DNA of 64,000 bases from CADEED01 sp043747875 (GTDB taxonomy: Bacteria; Pseudomonadota; Gammaproteobacteria; Steroidobacterales; Steroidobacteraceae). The position numbers and the translations under genes are program-made. Shown here piece by piece: positions 53,758-64,000 of this stretch (positions are counted from its first letter, which is position 1; every line of letters starts with the position of its first letter). The stretch is from assembly GCA_043747875.1 (NCBI GenBank), contig JAYTOI010000100.1, positions 19,212-83,211 of the forward strand, given 5' to 3'. The notes below the pieces were generated by a model. The model ran no database searches, had not been told where the DNA came from, and saw nothing but the letters and a program-made list of their open reading frames with translations.

Positions 53758-55497
53758 TTAGCGTTTCCGCAGCTTCTCTTCGCCCTCGATCTTCCGATTG
53801 ATGTTCCACTGCTGAAGGATCGTGAGGCCGGTGTTCGTCACCCAATACAGCACGAGACCCGCGGGGAACAGCGCGAACATCACCGTGAAAATGACGGGCA
53901 TGAACTGAAACAGCTTGGCCTGCATCGGATCCGGCGGCGGCGGATTCAACTTCTGCTGGAACCACATCGCGATGCCGTTGAGCACCGGCAGGACGAAATA
54001 GGGATCACGCGACGAAAGATCGTTGATCCAGCCCAAGAACGGAGCCTGCCGCATCTCGGCGCTTTCGAGTAGCACCCAGTAGAAAGCAAGGAACACCGGC
54101 GCCTGGATGAGCATCGGTAGACAGCCCGCCACTGGATTTACTTTCTCGCTGCGGTACAGCTCCATGGTGGCCTTGCCGAGCTGGCTGCGATCTTCCTTGT
54201 ACGTTTCCTGCAGCTGCTTGAGCCGCGGCGTGAGCGCGCGCATGCGCGCCATCGAGCGACCGGCTTTCTCGGACAATGGATAGAAGCAGAGCTTGAGCAG
54301 CAGCGTCGCAATGATGATCGCGAGGCCCCAGTTGTGGACGATGCCGTGCGCCTGCTGGAGGATCCAGAACAGCGGCTTGGCGATCAAATAGAGCCAGCTG
54401 TAGTCGGCAACGCGATCGAGCTCGTTGTGCAGGGTGACCATCTGCTTCTGAAGCTTCGGTCCCACATAGAGATGTTCCTCAATCGAAGCGGTGCTACCGG
54501 GGGCGACCGACAGGGCGGGCCCTGCGGCTGTCAGCCAATATTGCCGGCCCTGCGACCGCAGCTCGTACGCGTAAGGCTTCGTGCGATCGGGCACCACCGC
54601 GGTGACGAAGTGATGCTGCATTCCTGCGAGCCAGCCATCGGTGACGTTCTGGGAAAAATTCTGCTCATCGGGTTCCTCGATGTCGAAACGCCGAAAGATG
54701 TTCTTCGTCTCAGTGGCACTCTTCGGGCCCCAGATTACGGGACCACGATTTGCCAGCGTCTCGACTTTGAACATCGAGCGCTCGACCTTCGCATCCACGC
54801 GCGAGATCTGCATGTACGACGCGGCCAGCCACGGCGCAGCGGATTCGTTGTCGATGGAATACTCGAGCCCGATGGTGAACATGCTGCGGTGAAAGATGTA
54901 GGTCTTCGTCACCGAGACACCCTGTCCGTCGGTCCACGTCAGCGGTACGCGCAACTCCTGCTGACCCGCGGCGAGCGAGTAGCTTGGCGCCGCGCTCGCG
55001 TAGTTCACGAGATGCGTCGGCCGCACATCGCCGGGCTTCGAGCCCGCGAGTCCTGACCGCAGCACGTAACTCGTCGCCGCCGAATCTTGATTGAGTAGAA
55101 CAACCGGCTTCGATTCTCCTTTGACGATGGGATAGCCCGGCAGCTCGGCGTAGACAAGCGTGCCGCCCTTGAGATCGATGTCGAGCACCAGGACGTCGGT
55201 CGTGACGCGCACGGGCTGGCGCGCTTCGGATGGCGGCTCTACGGGTGGCGAGGTGCCCTCGGGCGCGGCTGCTACAGGCGGTGATCCGGCGCCGTCGGCA
55301 GAACCTGAGGCTAGTTGCGCCGCCTGCGGAACAATATCGTCCGGGGTTGAGATCTTTGGTGCGTCGACACCGGTATTGGACGAAGCGGCGGCGGTCGGCG
55401 TGGCCTTCAGGCTGTGGTCGAGCTGCCATTGCGAGTAGTTGACGTACAGGGCCAGTCCGAGACCCAACCAGAGGAAGACACGAATGTTGTTAGTCAT
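53758..55497 (-). CDS. yidC: membrane protein insertase YidC
   Basis: A 579-aa inner-membrane insertase. It opens with MTNNIRVFLWLGLGLALYVN and an extended periplasmic domain (about 60-345). The conserved translocation part begins near 355 (WLYLIAKPLFWILQQAHGI) and contains IATLLLKLCFYPLSEKAGRS, NPVAGCLPMLIQAPVFLAFY and YWVTNTGLTILQQWNINRKI. The long Pro/Ala region at 50-90 is normal. It is part of the rpmH-rnpA-yidD-yidC-mnmE block. Confidence 0.96.
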   Translation of the reverse strand: MTNNIRVFLWLGLGLALYVNYSQWQLDHSLKATPTAAASSNTGVDAPKISTPDDIVPQAAQLASGSADGAGSPPVAAAPEGTSPPVEPPSEARQPVRVTTDVLVLDIDLKGGTLVYAELPGYPIVKGESKPVVLLNQDSAATSYVLRSGLAGSKPGDVRPTHLVNYASAAPSYSLAAGQQELRVPLTWTDGQGVSVTKTYIFHRSMFTIGLEYSIDNESAAPWLAASYMQISRVDAKVERSMFKVETLANRGPVIWGPKSATETKNIFRRFDIEEPDEQNFSQNVTDGWLAGMQHHFVTAVVPDRTKPYAYELRSQGRQYWLTAAGPALSVAPGSTASIEEHLYVGPKLQKQMVTLHNELDRVADYSWLYLIAKPLFWILQQAHGIVHNWGLAIIIATLLLKLCFYPLSEKAGRSMARMRALTPRLKQLQETYKEDRSQLGKATMELYRSEKVNPVAGCLPMLIQAPVFLAFYWVLLESAEMRQAPFLGWINDLSSRDPYFVLPVLNGIAMWFQQKLNPPPPDPMQAKLFQFMPVIFTVMFALFPAGLVLYWVTNTGLTILQQWNINRKIEGEEKLRKR

Positions 55498-55726
55498 GCG
55501 AATGTTTCATCGGATGGCATGGGACCGGATCGAACCCACCTTCGTTCCAGGGATGACAGCGCCCGATGCGTTTGATAGTGAGCCAGATCCCTTGGAGAGC
55601 GCCGTGGACCTCGATCGCTTCCATCGCGTAGTGCGAGCACGACGGGTAGAAGCGGCAGCGCGGTCCGAGCAGAGGACTCACGAGCAGCTGGTACGCGCGG
55701 ATCAAGAATTTCAGGACGAAGCGCAT
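55490..55726 (-). CDS. yidD: membrane protein insertion efficiency factor YidD
   Basis: A 78-aa membrane-associated protein. The family motif is PLLGPRCRFYPSCSHYAMEA, followed by LTIKRIGRCHPWNEGGFDPV. It helps YidC insert membrane proteins. The ATG at 55726 is preferred over the TTG seven codons upstream. The start overlaps the rnpA end by 16 bp and the stop overlaps the yidC start by 8 bp. Confidence 0.92.
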   Translation of the reverse strand: MRFVLKFLIRAYQLLVSPLLGPRCRFYPSCSHYAMEAIEVHGALQGIWLTIKRIGRCHPWNEGGFDPVPCHPMKHSHD

Positions 55727-56082
55727 GTACTCGCGACGCGTTGCCAAAGGGTGGCGAGGCTAGCATGCAGCGTCGGCAGTGGTGCTTCGCGCGTGGGAAA
55801 TTTTGCGGCGACGACGATGTCCACCGCGGGCAGATCGTGCTGCGCAAGACGGAAAGACTCGCGCACGAGTCGTCGTACACGATTGCGCAGAACCGCATTC
55901 CCCGCGGTCTTGATCGCGACCGCGAGCCCAATGCGCGGATGCTGCAATCCGTTGGGAATCACACGCAACCCGAAGAATCGATCGTCGATTCGCCGGCCGC
56001 CAGCGTAGATCGCATCGAACTGGAGTTTGCTGCGCAGACGCAGCTCGGCTCCGAATCGAAGTCGACGAGAGGTGGGCTGCAT
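55711..56082 (-). CDS. rnpA: ribonuclease P protein component
   Basis: A 123-aa basic protein that is the protein subunit of RNase P. The RNA-binding motif is AVLRNRVRRLVRESFR (about residues 60-75, the RNR box), with RIGLAVAIKTAGN just before. The ATG at 56082 gives a normal N-terminus; a TTG seven codons earlier is possible. It follows rpmH by 29 bp. Confidence 0.94.
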   Translation of the reverse strand: MQPTSRRLRFGAELRLRSKLQFDAIYAGGRRIDDRFFGLRVIPNGLQHPRIGLAVAIKTAGNAVLRNRVRRLVRESFRLAQHDLPAVDIVVAAKFPTREAPLPTLHASLATLWQRVASTCASS

Positions 56083-56111
56083 GGGCGGCCCGCGCCGAAC
56101 CAACGTCCGCG

Positions 56112-56246
56112 TCAGGGAACGATCTTTTTACGACCCTTGGCGCGACGTCGCGCAAGAACCTTCTGACCACCGACGCTTTTCATGCGCGCACGGAATCCCG
56201 TGGCGCGTTTGCGGCGAAGCTTACTGGGCTGATAAGTGCGTTTCAT
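56112..56246 (-). CDS. rpmH: 50S ribosomal protein L34
   Basis: A 44-aa ribosomal protein: MKRTYQPSKLRRKRATGFRA, then RMKSVGGQKVLARRRAKG and a Lys-rich end. This is a near-universal L34 sequence of normal length. The first gene of the operon with rnpA, yidD and yidC. Confidence 0.98.
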   Translation of the reverse strand: MKRTYQPSKLRRKRATGFRARMKSVGGQKVLARRRAKGRKKIVP

Positions 56247-56290
56247 GATGATCGGCCCTTCCGCCTGATCTCTCGCAAAAAAGGGCGGGA

Positions 56291-56320
56291 AGGTTACGCA
56301 GCGAGTACTCCGAGTGTCAA
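56291..56320 (-). promoter_or_regulatory. rpmH promoter
   Basis: On the minus strand TTGACA (56315-56320) is a perfect -35, and after 18 bp TAACCT (56291-56296) fits as a -10. The start point would lie about 35 bp before the rpmH ATG. The -35 box overlaps the most upstream GTG possible for dnaA. Confidence 0.6.
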
Positions 56321-57753
56321 TACAATCCGGTTCGGAACGGCTAGACTTCGCAGCCCTTTTTCCCGTGGACCCCCACCCGGCCGTGACAGCAGTGCCCCGC
56401 GACAATGCCACGGTCGATAGCTCGCTCTGGTCGCGCTGCATGCGCGCCCTGGAAGACGAGATGCCAGGCGAGCACTTCAACACCTGGGTAAGGCCACTGC
56501 AGGCGGTCGAAAGCAACGGTTCGATCAAGCTGCTTGCCCCGAACCGCTTTGCCGTCGATTGGGTCAACACTCACTTATTGTCACGTCTCGGCGAAATCGT
56601 ACGGCGCTTCGTCGAAGGCGACGCGCCCATCGTCACAGTCGAGGTCGGCTCTCGAACTCTCGAGATCGCACGGGTCGGCGAACGAGAGGGTCTTCCTCCG
56701 CCCCGACCGCGCCGCAGTGAAGGCATCGTCGTCGGCGTACGACTGAATCCTGACTTCACGTTCACGGGCTTCGTCGAAGGAAAGAGCAATCAGCTCGCGA
56801 AAGCCGCGGCAGTGCAGGTCGCCGAAAATCCCGGGCGGGCGTACAACCCGTTGTTCATCTATGGTGGCGTCGGTCTCGGCAAGACGCACTTGATGCAGGC
56901 GGTGGGTCACGCGATCAAAGCGCGCGATCCCGAAGCGCGCATCGCGTACATCCATTCCGAACGATTCGTGAGCGACATGGTGATCGCTCTTCAGCACAAC
57001 AAGATGAACGAGTTCAAGACGGCATATCGCTCACTTGACGCGCTTCTGATCGACGACATTCAGTTTTTCGCGAACAAGGATCGCTCGCAGGAAGAGTTTT
57101 TTCACACGTTCAACGCGCTGCTCGAAGGGCAGCAACAAGTCATCGTCACCGCGGATCGTTATCCGAAGGAAGTGTCGGGACTCGAAGAACGCTTGAAATC
57201 CCGCTTCGGATGGGGCCTCACCGTAGCAATCGAGCCACCGGAACTCGAGACCTGTGTGGCGATTCTCATCGGCAAAGCGCAGGCGGCGAATGTGATGCTG
57301 CCGGAGGAAGTCGCGTTCTTCGTCGCGAAGCGCATTCGCTCGAACGTGCGTGAGCTCGAGGGAGCGTTGAAGCGCCTGGTTGCAAATTCGCGCTTCACGG
57401 GGCGTCCGATTACGCTGGAGTTCACGAAGGAAGCATTGAAAGACCTGCTGACACTGCAGGCGAAATTGATCACTATCGAAAATATTCAAAAGACAGTGGC
57501 TGACTACTACAAAATGCGCGTGGCGGATTTGCTTTCCAAACGCCGCAGTCGTTCCATCGCGCGGCCACGCCAGATTGCGATGGCTCTCGCGAAAGAATTG
57601 ACCACGCACAGTCTGCCGGAGATCGGTGATGCGTTCGGCGGACGCGACCACACGACGGTCATCCACGCCTGCGGCCGTATTCGCGAATTGCGCACAGCGG
57701 AACAGCGTGTCGGTGAGGATTATCAAAACCTGTTGAGAACCCTGACCGGATGA
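56314..57753 (+). CDS. dnaA: chromosomal replication initiator protein DnaA
   Basis: A 479-aa initiator if started at GTG 56314. Domain I is SSLWSRCMRALEDEMPGEHF and HFNTWVRPLQAVE. The AAA+ domain III has GGVGLGKTHLMQAVGHAIKA (Walker A), LLIDDIQFFANKDRSQEEFF (Walker B) and FGWGLTVAIEPPELETCVAI. Domain IV has ARPRQIAMALAKELTTHSLP and GRDHTTVIHACGRI, the DnaA-box binding signature. In-frame GTGs at 56365, 56383 and 56392 also fit and none has a strong ribosome-binding site. The first overlaps the rpmH -35 box, so the true start may be later. Confidence 0.95.
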   Translation: MSIQSGSERLDFAALFPVDPHPAVTAVPRDNATVDSSLWSRCMRALEDEMPGEHFNTWVRPLQAVESNGSIKLLAPNRFAVDWVNTHLLSRLGEIVRRFVEGDAPIVTVEVGSRTLEIARVGEREGLPPPRPRRSEGIVVGVRLNPDFTFTGFVEGKSNQLAKAAAVQVAENPGRAYNPLFIYGGVGLGKTHLMQAVGHAIKARDPEARIAYIHSERFVSDMVIALQHNKMNEFKTAYRSLDALLIDDIQFFANKDRSQEEFFHTFNALLEGQQQVIVTADRYPKEVSGLEERLKSRFGWGLTVAIEPPELETCVAILIGKAQAANVMLPEEVAFFVAKRIRSNVRELEGALKRLVANSRFTGRPITLEFTKEALKDLLTLQAKLITIENIQKTVADYYKMRVADLLSKRRSRSIARPRQIAMALAKELTTHSLPEIGDAFGGRDHTTVIHACGRIRELRTAEQRVGEDYQNLLRTLTG

Positions 57754-57957
57754 CTGTGTGATGCCTGTGGATAGTTTTGTGGACAAAATAATCCACAGGT
57801 CGCACACAGGGGACACAGAGTCTGTGGGTAACTTGATTCGACGAAATAGCGCACGTAAGGGGCTGAGCGGAGAAACGTTTTTTAGTTATGCCCGTGATCC
57901 ACAGGCTCTATAACTGCTACTACTGGCTTTAAATCTTTAAGAACAGAAGGCAATCGC
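57754..57957. other. probable replication origin (oriC) with DnaA-box cluster
   Basis: The 204-bp dnaA-dnaN gap holds five sequences within one or two changes of TTATCCACA in either direction: TGTGGATAG (57766-57774), TGTGGACAA (57778-57786), TAATCCACA (57789-57797), TGTGGGTAA (57823-57831) and TGATCCACA (57895-57903). AT-richer stretches follow near 57875-57945. This is the usual site of oriC in gammaproteobacteria such as Pseudomonas, though the other flank of dnaA (rpmH side) can also hold it. Confidence 0.75.
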
Positions 57958-59055
57958 ATGAAGCTCTCCGCCACGCGCGAGCAAATTCTCGCTCCGCTCC
58001 AAAGCGTCATCGGTGTAGTCGAACGTCGGCAAACGATGCCGGTGCTGTCGAATGTGTTGCTCGCCGCGAGAAACAATCGGCTGAGCGTTACCGGGACTGA
58101 CCTGGAAGTAGAACTGGTCGCCACTAGCGAGGTACAAGTTCAGCAGCCAGGTGACGTGACGGTCCCAGGCCGCAAGCTGTTCGATATTTTCAAATCGTTA
58201 CCGGAAAAAACTGCGGTAACAGTTGCGACTGACGGCGAACGCGTATCGATCAAGGCGGGAAAATCGCGGTTTACGCTTTCGACGCTTCCAGCCACGGAGT
58301 TTCCGGTGGTCGAAGAGATCAACGCGCAGCAAACGCTCACATTGCCGCAAGGCGAATTCAGACGCCTGATCGACAAGACTCATTTTTCGATGGCTCAACA
58401 GGACGTTCGCTACTACCTCAACGGGCTTTTACTGGAAACTGACGGTAAAACCCTTCGTGCGGTCGCGACTGACGGTCATCGTCTAGCATTGTGCGAAGTT
58501 GAGTTGGAAATAAAGGCAAAGAACAATCAACAGGTGATTTTGCCGCGAAAGGGCGTACTCGAGCTCCAGCGAATTTTGGGGGGCGACGGCAATGTCGACC
58601 TGGCAATTGGATCAAGCCATGTTCGGGCCCAGATTGGCGATATACGCTTCACTTCCAAGCTTATTGACGGCAGATTCCCCGAATATGGACGTGTGATTCC
58701 GGCGGCACCTTCGAAACAGGTTGAAGCCGATCGCGAAAGTCTTCGCCAGGCACTGCAGCGGACGGCGATTCTTTCAAATGAAAAATACCGCGGTGTTCGG
58801 ATCAGTTTGAAGACAGATCTCGTGATGATCCAGGCACATAACCCTGAGCAGGAAGAAGCCGAAGACCAAGTCGAAGTTGTGTACCAGGGCGACGAGGTCG
58901 AAATCGGTTTCAACGTGACGTATCTGCTCGATGCCCTGGCGGCCGTTGATTCCGAGAAGGTGGTGCTTGGGCTTACCGACGGCAACAGTAGTTGCTTGGT
59001 GCGAGCCGCGGGTGCTACGAGTTCCAAATACGTCGTCATGCCGATGCGGCTATAG
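57958..59055 (+). CDS. dnaN: DNA polymerase III beta subunit (sliding clamp)
   Basis: A 365-aa clamp protein. Its start MKLSATREQILAPLQSVIGV and RRQTMPVLSNVLLAARNNRL are typical, as are TDLEVELVATSEV, the middle ATDGHRLALCEVELEI and the C-terminal SSKYVVMPMRL. Three clamp folds fill the length. AGAAGG sits 7 nt before the ATG. It lies in the standard dnaA-dnaN-recF-gyrB order. Confidence 0.97.
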   Translation: MKLSATREQILAPLQSVIGVVERRQTMPVLSNVLLAARNNRLSVTGTDLEVELVATSEVQVQQPGDVTVPGRKLFDIFKSLPEKTAVTVATDGERVSIKAGKSRFTLSTLPATEFPVVEEINAQQTLTLPQGEFRRLIDKTHFSMAQQDVRYYLNGLLLETDGKTLRAVATDGHRLALCEVELEIKAKNNQQVILPRKGVLELQRILGGDGNVDLAIGSSHVRAQIGDIRFTSKLIDGRFPEYGRVIPAAPSKQVEADRESLRQALQRTAILSNEKYRGVRISLKTDLVMIQAHNPEQEEAEDQVEVVYQGDEVEIGFNVTYLLDALAAVDSEKVVLGLTDGNSSCLVRAAGATSSKYVVMPMRL

Positions 59056-59075
59056 CCGCTTCGTTAGCAGCTCCA

Positions 59076-60134
59076 ATGTCTCTGGCCGAGCTGCGGATCT
59101 CGAACGTTCGCTGCATCGAGTCGGCAGAAGTCGAGCTTGCTCCTGAGCTCAATTTGATTGCGGGCGAAAATGGTGCCGGCAAGACTTCTGTGCTTGAGGC
59201 CATCTTCTTGCTGGGACGCGGTCGGTCGTTCCGAACCCGAAGCAACGAACGCCTTATACGTCATCATCAAGGCAGTCTCACGGTATTCGGCCGCACCCAC
59301 CACACGCCTACGCGTCAAGCCGGTGTCGAAGTCAGCATTGAGGGTGGTACCCGCGCCCGAGTTGATGGACAGCCAGCGCAATCATTGTTGGAGTTGTCGG
59401 GATTCCTTCCCGTCCAAGCCATTGATCCAGAGATTCACAAGTTGGTGGATCAAGGTCCCGAGCGTCGCCGTCGTTGGTTGGACTGGTTGGTGTTCCACGT
59501 GGAACCGAATTTTGGGTTGCACTGGGGTCGGTACAATCGCGCGCTCAAACAGCGGAATGCGGCCCTAAGAGCATCTGTTTCTGAAATCGGTGGATGGGAT
59601 TCTGAGCTCATCCGAAATGGTGAAGCGATCACTGACGCACGTGAACGCACACTGGCGCGCCTGAAGCCCCGCCTGCAGCGAATGTTCTCTCAGTTCGGAG
59701 AACTCAGCGTGTCCGTGAGCTTCAGCCCCGGGTGGCTTTCTAGTATCCCGCTCGAACAGGCGCTCCGAGAGCATTTGGACAGGGATCGAACACGGGGCAC
59801 GACAACCGCTGGTCCGCATCGAGCTGACGTCGTACTACGACAGGGTCAACGTTCTGCGCGTGAAACGCTTTCCCGCGGTCAGCAGAAGCTCACTGCAATT
59901 GCCATGATTGTTTCCCAACTCCAGCTACTCGACGCCGAGTTCGGCATTCGTGCCTTGTTGCTGCTCGACGATCCCGCGGCGGAGTTAGACCACAAAAACT
60001 TGCATCGCTTGTTCGCGGAATTGGCGGCTCTTCGCTGCCAGATGATCGCGACGTCTTTAACGGCAGAAACCGCGCTTTTTCAAGCACCTAACGCCACGTT
60101 TCACGTGGAACAAGGACGTGTGATCCGGGTATAA
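59076..60134 (+). CDS. recF: DNA replication and repair protein RecF
   Basis: A 352-aa SMC-like ATPase that helps load RecA at gaps. Walker A is NLIAGENGAGKTSVLEAIFL (about 29-48), followed by FLLGRGRSFRTRS. DQGPERRRRWLDWLVFHVEP and the C-terminal LSRGQQKLTAIAMIVSQLQL with LLLLDDPAAELD (signature and Walker B) are typical. Starts 20 bp after dnaN. Confidence 0.95.
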   Translation: MSLAELRISNVRCIESAEVELAPELNLIAGENGAGKTSVLEAIFLLGRGRSFRTRSNERLIRHHQGSLTVFGRTHHTPTRQAGVEVSIEGGTRARVDGQPAQSLLELSGFLPVQAIDPEIHKLVDQGPERRRRWLDWLVFHVEPNFGLHWGRYNRALKQRNAALRASVSEIGGWDSELIRNGEAITDARERTLARLKPRLQRMFSQFGELSVSVSFSPGWLSSIPLEQALREHLDRDRTRGTTTAGPHRADVVLRQGQRSARETLSRGQQKLTAIAMIVSQLQLLDAEFGIRALLLLDDPAAELDHKNLHRLFAELAALRCQMIATSLTAETALFQAPNATFHVEQGRVIRV

Positions 60135-60160
60135 TTCCGCACCAATTTTTCGAGTCACTC

Positions 60161-62575
<2,415 letters not shown>

Positions 62576-62791
62576 CCGGATTTGTAGGGTCTCTGCAGCT
62601 TTGTCCTGGAGTTTCAGAAAGTATCCCTGGAGCCCGCACGGCGCCTGAAAGCCCGGTCATCTTAGGCTCAAGACACCGCAGATGAGATCTTGTAGTGCGC
62701 CTCAAACGTGTGAACGATGGGCGGCGACGAGCATTGCCACTCGTCAATCATTCCGCCATCGATCCGATGAAGTGCGCGAAACGAGGATCGT
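62576..62791. other. intergenic region after gyrB
   Basis: 216 bp without a gene I can support. It separates gyrB from the convergent broken beta-lactamase-fold gene. I see no terminator with a U-tract; a TTTG/TCTTG-rich composition and lower GC mark the switch from the core to an accessory region. Confidence 0.4.
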
Positions 62792-63625
62792 CTACAGCAC
62801 TGAGACGACTTCACGGATGACGCGCATGCCCTTTGCGCCATTGGTCAAGATGACAACGCCGAGATTTCGCTTCGGCACAAAGAACGCGACAGCGTTCTCG
62901 CCCCAATCGCGTTCGGTGTGCATGACGACCGCTGCGTTCCCATAGTCGAACACCATCCATCCGAGTCCACTTCCGGCACTTCGCGGGCAGGTTGTCCGAT
63001 CACCGTCATCTGCACACCCCATGTTCGGCACGTTGCTTTCCGGAGTGAGTCGCGCGCGAGCGAGCTGAGGAGTTAGACCCTCCGACTTCATGACGCTGAC
63101 CAGGAACAACGCAAAGTCTGCGGTCGTGGCGTACAAGTTGTCCGCAGCCGACCAGGTGTCAAACATCTGCGGATCACCAAACAACCCAGCGGGGCCGCTG
63201 GGCATTGCTACGCGGCCCGCGAACCACGGACGCCGAACAAACGATGCGTCTTGCATCCCAATGGGCTGGAACACATAGCGATTCGCAAGCTCGACAAACG
63301 ATTCGCCCAGCTTGGCCTGCGCGAATCTCGCAGCATAGTCATAGCCCTCGCCGGAATATCCGAAGCGTTCATCAGGATCGCTCTGAAATCGCAGCTTGTT
63401 GTCGCCACCCCATCGCCAGTTCGGCAGACCGGTGCGATGTTGCAAGCACAGCTTCGGCGTCAGCGAGCGATGGCGCGGATCGGCACTGAGATCGGGATCG
63501 ATCCATGAGTTGGCGACCGGCTCGTCGAGCGAGAGTTTGCCCTCGGATGCAAGACGCAAAATGACTTCTGCTGCGATCGGCTTTGTGAGGGAAGCGACGT
63601 TATATAGCGTGCTTGCCGTTGCCAT
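62792..63625 (-). pseudogene. beta-lactamase-fold serine hydrolase, 5'-truncated
   Basis: The 277-codon frame carries the class C/PF00144 motifs: YNVASLTKPIAAEVILRLAS (SxxK, at residue 13 instead of the usual 60 or more), then the YSxxGY-type segment FGYSGEGYDYAARFAQAKLG, and near the C-terminus a lysine/HxG-like region VVMHTERDWGENAVAFFVPK. The normal N-terminal strand region is missing. Upstream in the same frame TAG and TGA stops occur within ten codons of the first ATG. It probably arose by insertion or deletion, and an IS4-type transposase end lies 220 bp away. Confidence 0.65.
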
Positions 63626-63844
63626 CCCGGCATCTTGCTATCAACGACTTGCTTGCGTGCAGTGGCAGCCGAGATCATCGGGTCACGCGGCTGCAATCGG
63701 CGATGATCGTAGCTAACAACTCGAGTGACGCGCCACGCTTCTTGGTCGTGGCGCCAGACATGAACGAAGCGTGCTCGCTCGTGGCAATCGCCGCTCGGGT
63801 ACTGGCAGAAGAGGTGTTCACCCGAATGGCACTTACATAAGCCG
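63626..63844. other. 219-bp junction between the truncated hydrolase and the IS end
   Basis: No frame gives a convincing protein. The end of the insertion element, and any terminal inverted repeat and target duplication, should lie here. The arms CAGCCG and CGGCTG (near 63665-63692) form a small inverted pair, but no clear IS terminal repeat can be told without its partner. Confidence 0.35.
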
Positions 63845-64000
63845 CTAGGAATGACCATGGAGCCGTATCCGCTGGCGCGCCAAGGCACGAGGTATCTTCA
63901 GCCAAGGGTATGGCTTTGGCCGCCGTTTTCGAGCGCGCGGCTCGATTCGCCCGGGCCGCAGTCCGACGCGCAACTGCGCGATCAACCTGAACAGTGCGGT
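63845..64000 (-). mobile_element. IS4-family transposase, C-terminal fragment (partial, runs off right edge)
   Basis: Reading on the minus strand from the window edge, 51 codons end with TAG at 63845: ALFRLIAQLRVGLRPGRIEP, then RARKRRPKPYPWLKIPRALA and RQRIRLHGHS. The RPGRxEPRAxKRRPK motif is the conserved C-terminus of IS4-family transposases. The rest of the element lies beyond the window, so whether it is intact is unknown. Confidence 0.8.

Noticed and set aside
63675..63905. A 76-codon minus-strand ORF between the hydrolase and the IS end
   Set aside because: It overlaps the transposase end in another frame and shows no domain.

Overview
The window is 64 kb of GC-rich, densely packed bacterial chromosome. 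The block rpmH-rnpA-yidD-yidC-mnmE on one strand, divergent from dnaA-dnaN-recF-gyrB on the other, is the classic gammaproteobacterial origin neighbourhood. A long gyrB (804 aa), heme A synthesis genes, a large TonB-dependent receptor and a SpvB/Rhs protein would suit a free-living aerobe of the Nevskiales/Steroidobacterales type. That placement is an inference; no 16S gene is present.

Left end (1-5 kb): the 5' two-thirds of asd on the minus strand, preceded by a Thr/Lys-rich leader ORF and a terminator hairpin that look like a ribosome-mediated attenuator. On the plus strand is the heme A / cytochrome oxidase assembly run (SURF1, a thioredoxin-like assembly protein, ctaA, ctaB), without oxidase structural genes.

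5-15 kb: a TonB-dependent receptor, then an accessory island on the minus strand. It encodes a 1980-aa secreted SpvB/FG-GAP/Rhs protein with a variable C-terminal region and a small AT-richer gene one base downstream, a probable toxin-immunity pair.

15-34 kb: single genes and short operons. These include an S41 lipoprotein peptidase, a MASE1 sensor kinase, gloB, a six-gene overlapping minus-strand operon (Ig-like protein, coiled-coil membrane protein using a CTG start, DUF423, lipoprotein, PaiB-like, GFA), CYTH, DoxX, ABM monooxygenase, a GST with divergent LysR regulator, GNAT, macro domain, EamA transporter, PAP2/haloperoxidase, cupin and AI-2E transporter.

34-44 kb: uvrD-pyrF (overlapping), trkA-trkH potassium uptake, a CBS protein, a CheD-like protein that lacks the catalytic Cys, and a DUF885 zinc-peptidase-like protein.

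44-63 kb: an OppA-like lipoprotein, mnmG, an alpha/beta hydrolase with an ABC exporter, then the origin region with a DnaA-box cluster between dnaA and dnaN.

Right end (62.6-64 kb): a beta-lactamase-fold gene that has lost its 5' part and the C-terminus of an IS4-type transposase, so an insertion probably broke this locus.

Two small genes appear frameshifted (28.4 kb and 40.6 kb). The words GTAGTTAG/CTAACTAC and TTGTTAG recur across the window far more often than composition predicts.
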